Of a stretch of 8,762 bases of DNA, positions 7,927 through 8,762 are shown piece after piece (positions within the stretch are counted from its first letter, which is position 1; every line of letters begins with the position of its first letter). The position numbers and the translations under genes were made by a program. The notes below the pieces were generated by a model. That model did not search any database and was not told the DNA's origin. It was given only the letters and a program-made list of their open reading frames with translations. The stretch spans positions 1 through 8,762 of the forward strand of contig JAKMGR010000193.1 of the NCBI GenBank assembly GCA_022424805.1. Direction: 5' to 3'. This stretch comes from Verrucomicrobiales bacterium (GTDB lineage Bacteria; Verrucomicrobiota; Verrucomicrobiia; Verrucomicrobiales; DEV007).

Positions 7927-7955
7927 AATATATTGGTTTTAACCACGAATGGGAA
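7927..7955 (-). promoter_or_regulatory. Possible sigma70-type promoter of the cluster
   Basis: On the minus strand TTCCCA (7955-7950, 4 of 6 to TTGACA) is followed by 17 bases and TATATT (7932-7927, 5 of 6 to TATAAT). Transcription would start near 7920, giving a leader of roughly 68 bases. The -35 lies inside the CACGAA repeat. The match is by eye only, in an AT-rich patch, so it is tentative. Confidence 0.3.
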
Positions 7956-7980
7956 AGAATGGGACACGAATTTTCACGAA
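7944..7980. repeat. CACGAA-type short tandem/intergenic repeat
   Basis: CACGAA occurs at 7944-7949, 7965-7970 and 7975-7980, and a degenerate unit AAAGAA at 7954-7959. The spacing is 10-11 bases, so the four units lie on one face of the helix. The minus strand reads TTCGTG units. I recall similar intergenic CACGAA/TTCGTG strings dispersed in PVC and other environmental bacterial genomes; that is memory and not checked here. Confidence 0.6.
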
Positions 7981-7989
7981 GGAATCACC

Positions 7990-8762
7990 TCAACTCGAAT
8001 ACACCGTCGTCTCATCAATCCTCGCCTCTGCGAGATGAGCGGCAATACGCTCAATTTCCTCTGGAGGTAGCTTCATCAAAGGAGGGCGGACGTGCGCATC
8101 ATCGAGTCGGCCCAGCAGGACCAGCGCTTCTTTCATCCGGTTGTGCATATCCAGCAGGGGATCGGCGTAGAAAGCGCGAACCGTCGGATAGATGCGGTCA
8201 TTAATGGCGCGGGCCTCTGCGATGTCGCCTTTCTGCACGGCCTTCCAGAGAGCCACCTGCAGGTTCGCGATTACGCTTCCAGCTCCGGAGAGAAGACCGT
8301 CACATCCTAGCGCGAGCGAGCCGAGCAGCCACATGCTGTGAGTCGAAAGCACGCGGACTGGTTTGTCGAGAGCGTGCAGTTCGCGAATGTGGCGCTCGTG
8401 CAAATGGGGGTCGTTGCACCAGTCCTTGATCGCCCGGATCGTGGAGAATTCCTGGCAGAGGGAAAGCAGCGTCTCGAGCGGATACCCGAGAGTAGCGCCT
8501 GGATATTGGAACAGAATGATCGGCAACTCCGTAGCCTCGGCAATGCCTCCGACATGAGCACGTGCACTTTCGGGCCGTAACTGTCCACCCAGCCCAAGGA
8601 CTTCGGAGGGAAAAACGAGCAATCCGTCAGCTCCGTTTTCCGCTGCCATCCTGGCAAGACGGGCCGCCTCTGCGGAATCGTTCGAGCAAATGCCGACGAC
8701 GATGGGAATGCGATCGCCCACTTCATTTTTCGCCACCTCAATGCAGCGGCGTTGCTCGTCGA
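7990..8762 (-). CDS. DapA-superfamily (DHDPS/NAL-like) Schiff-base aldolase or lyase, N-terminus outside window
   Basis: The frame is open to the right edge. A GTG at 8736 could be read as a start, but the eight codons before it (DEQRRCIE) continue the family's helix and GICSNDSAEAARLARMA fits the GVGSNST-type motif normally found near residue 80. So about 80-95 N-terminal residues, including the GTTGE-type motif, are missing and 256 are visible. Counting from the GTG, the Schiff-base Lys is Lys104 in IRAIKDW (8427-8425). The YNxP motif is replaced by FQYP (76-79), putting Phe at the usual catalytic Tyr, and the Arg that follows in DHDPS is Ala81. GCDGLLSGAGSVIANL (144-159) matches the family's late barrel strand. 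It probably cleaves or forms a C-C bond on a 2-oxo acid in the cytosol, and is unlikely to be the lysine-pathway enzyme. It lies 137 bases upstream of the cluster on the same strand. Confidence 0.88.
   Translation of the reverse strand, partial: DEQRRCIEVAKNEVGDRIPIVVGICSNDSAEAARLARMAAENGADGLLVFPSEVLGLGGQLRPESARAHVGGIAEATELPIILFQYPGATLGYPLETLLSLCQEFSTIRAIKDWCNDPHLHERHIRELHALDKPVRVLSTHSMWLLGSLALGCDGLLSGAGSVIANLQVALWKAVQKGDIAEARAINDRIYPTVRAFYADPLLDMHNRMKEALVLLGRLDDAHVRPPLMKLPPEEIERIAAHLAEARIDETTVYSS

Larger units (their letters stand above)
7853..7989. other. Intergenic region upstream of the minus-strand cluster
   Basis: These 137 bases separate the DapA-like stop codon from the cytochrome start. 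They hold, in minus-strand order, a CACGAA-type repeat, a possible promoter, an untranslated leader of about 70 bases and a Shine-Dalgarno. No terminator hairpin with a U-tract was seen after the DapA-like gene, so read-through from it into the cluster is possible. No known riboswitch pattern was recognised in the leader. Confidence 0.6.

Noticed and set aside
7548..8204. 218-codon open frame on the + strand spanning the intergenic region
   Set aside because: It overlaps the cytochrome signal peptide/haem region and the DapA-like C-terminus in antisense, and its sequence shows no family motif.
8734..8736. GTG as start of the DapA-like gene
   Set aside because: The frame stays open upstream to the window edge and the residues before it fit the family, so the true start is outside the window.
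1..8762. CRISPR arrays, tRNA/rRNA genes, insertion sequences, phage or defence genes
   Set aside because: No regularly spaced repeats, cloverleaf sequences, transposase motifs or terminal inverted repeats were recognised; the window is filled with metabolic and exported-enzyme genes.

Overview
The window looks like part of a chromosome from the Planctomycetota/Verrucomicrobiota (PVC) group, probably a polysaccharide- or sulfated-compound-degrading heterotroph. The basis is the gene families: an exported c-type cytochrome of the PSCyt1/DUF1587/DUF1595/DUF1592/DUF1588/DUF1585 architecture, its usual partner DUF1552 with a Tat signal, a DUF1501 protein and a formylglycine-type sulfatase. Phylum is inferred from this content, not from a marker gene.

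Layout. At the left edge, on the + strand, lies the C-terminal part of a DUF1501 protein (1-655). It converges on the 3' end of a minus-strand cluster across a 72-base gap that holds a perfect 9-bp stem-loop. The minus-strand cluster is read from 7852 down to 728: exported cytochrome/DUF1592 protein, DUF1552 protein (ATGA overlap), a cytosolic nitrilase-superfamily amidohydrolase (20-base gap), an exported type I sulfatase (31-base gap) and an exported Cys-rich alpha/beta hydrolase with a C-terminal fibronectin-III-like domain (43-base gap). The spacing suggests one operon. Upstream, across a 137-base gap with a CACGAA-type short repeat, a possible promoter and a good Shine-Dalgarno, is the 3' part of a DapA-superfamily aldolase/lyase gene running off the right edge on the same strand.

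How the genes may work together (inference). Four of the five clustered products carry export signals. The sulfatase would remove sulfate esters outside the cytoplasm and the alpha/beta hydrolase could cleave an ester on the same material. The cytochrome/DUF1552 pair, whose biochemistry is not established to my knowledge, may do a redox step in the same compartment. The nitrilase-family enzyme and the DapA-like lyase would act on small products in the cytosol. The substrate cannot be read from the sequence. Nothing here is an obviously new defence or mobile system. The most unusual points are the C-terminal extension and altered HXXSHH signature of the DUF1552 protein, the non-canonical DapA-family active site, and the composition of the operon. 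No tRNA, rRNA, CRISPR array, insertion sequence or gene-free stretch above 300 bases was seen.
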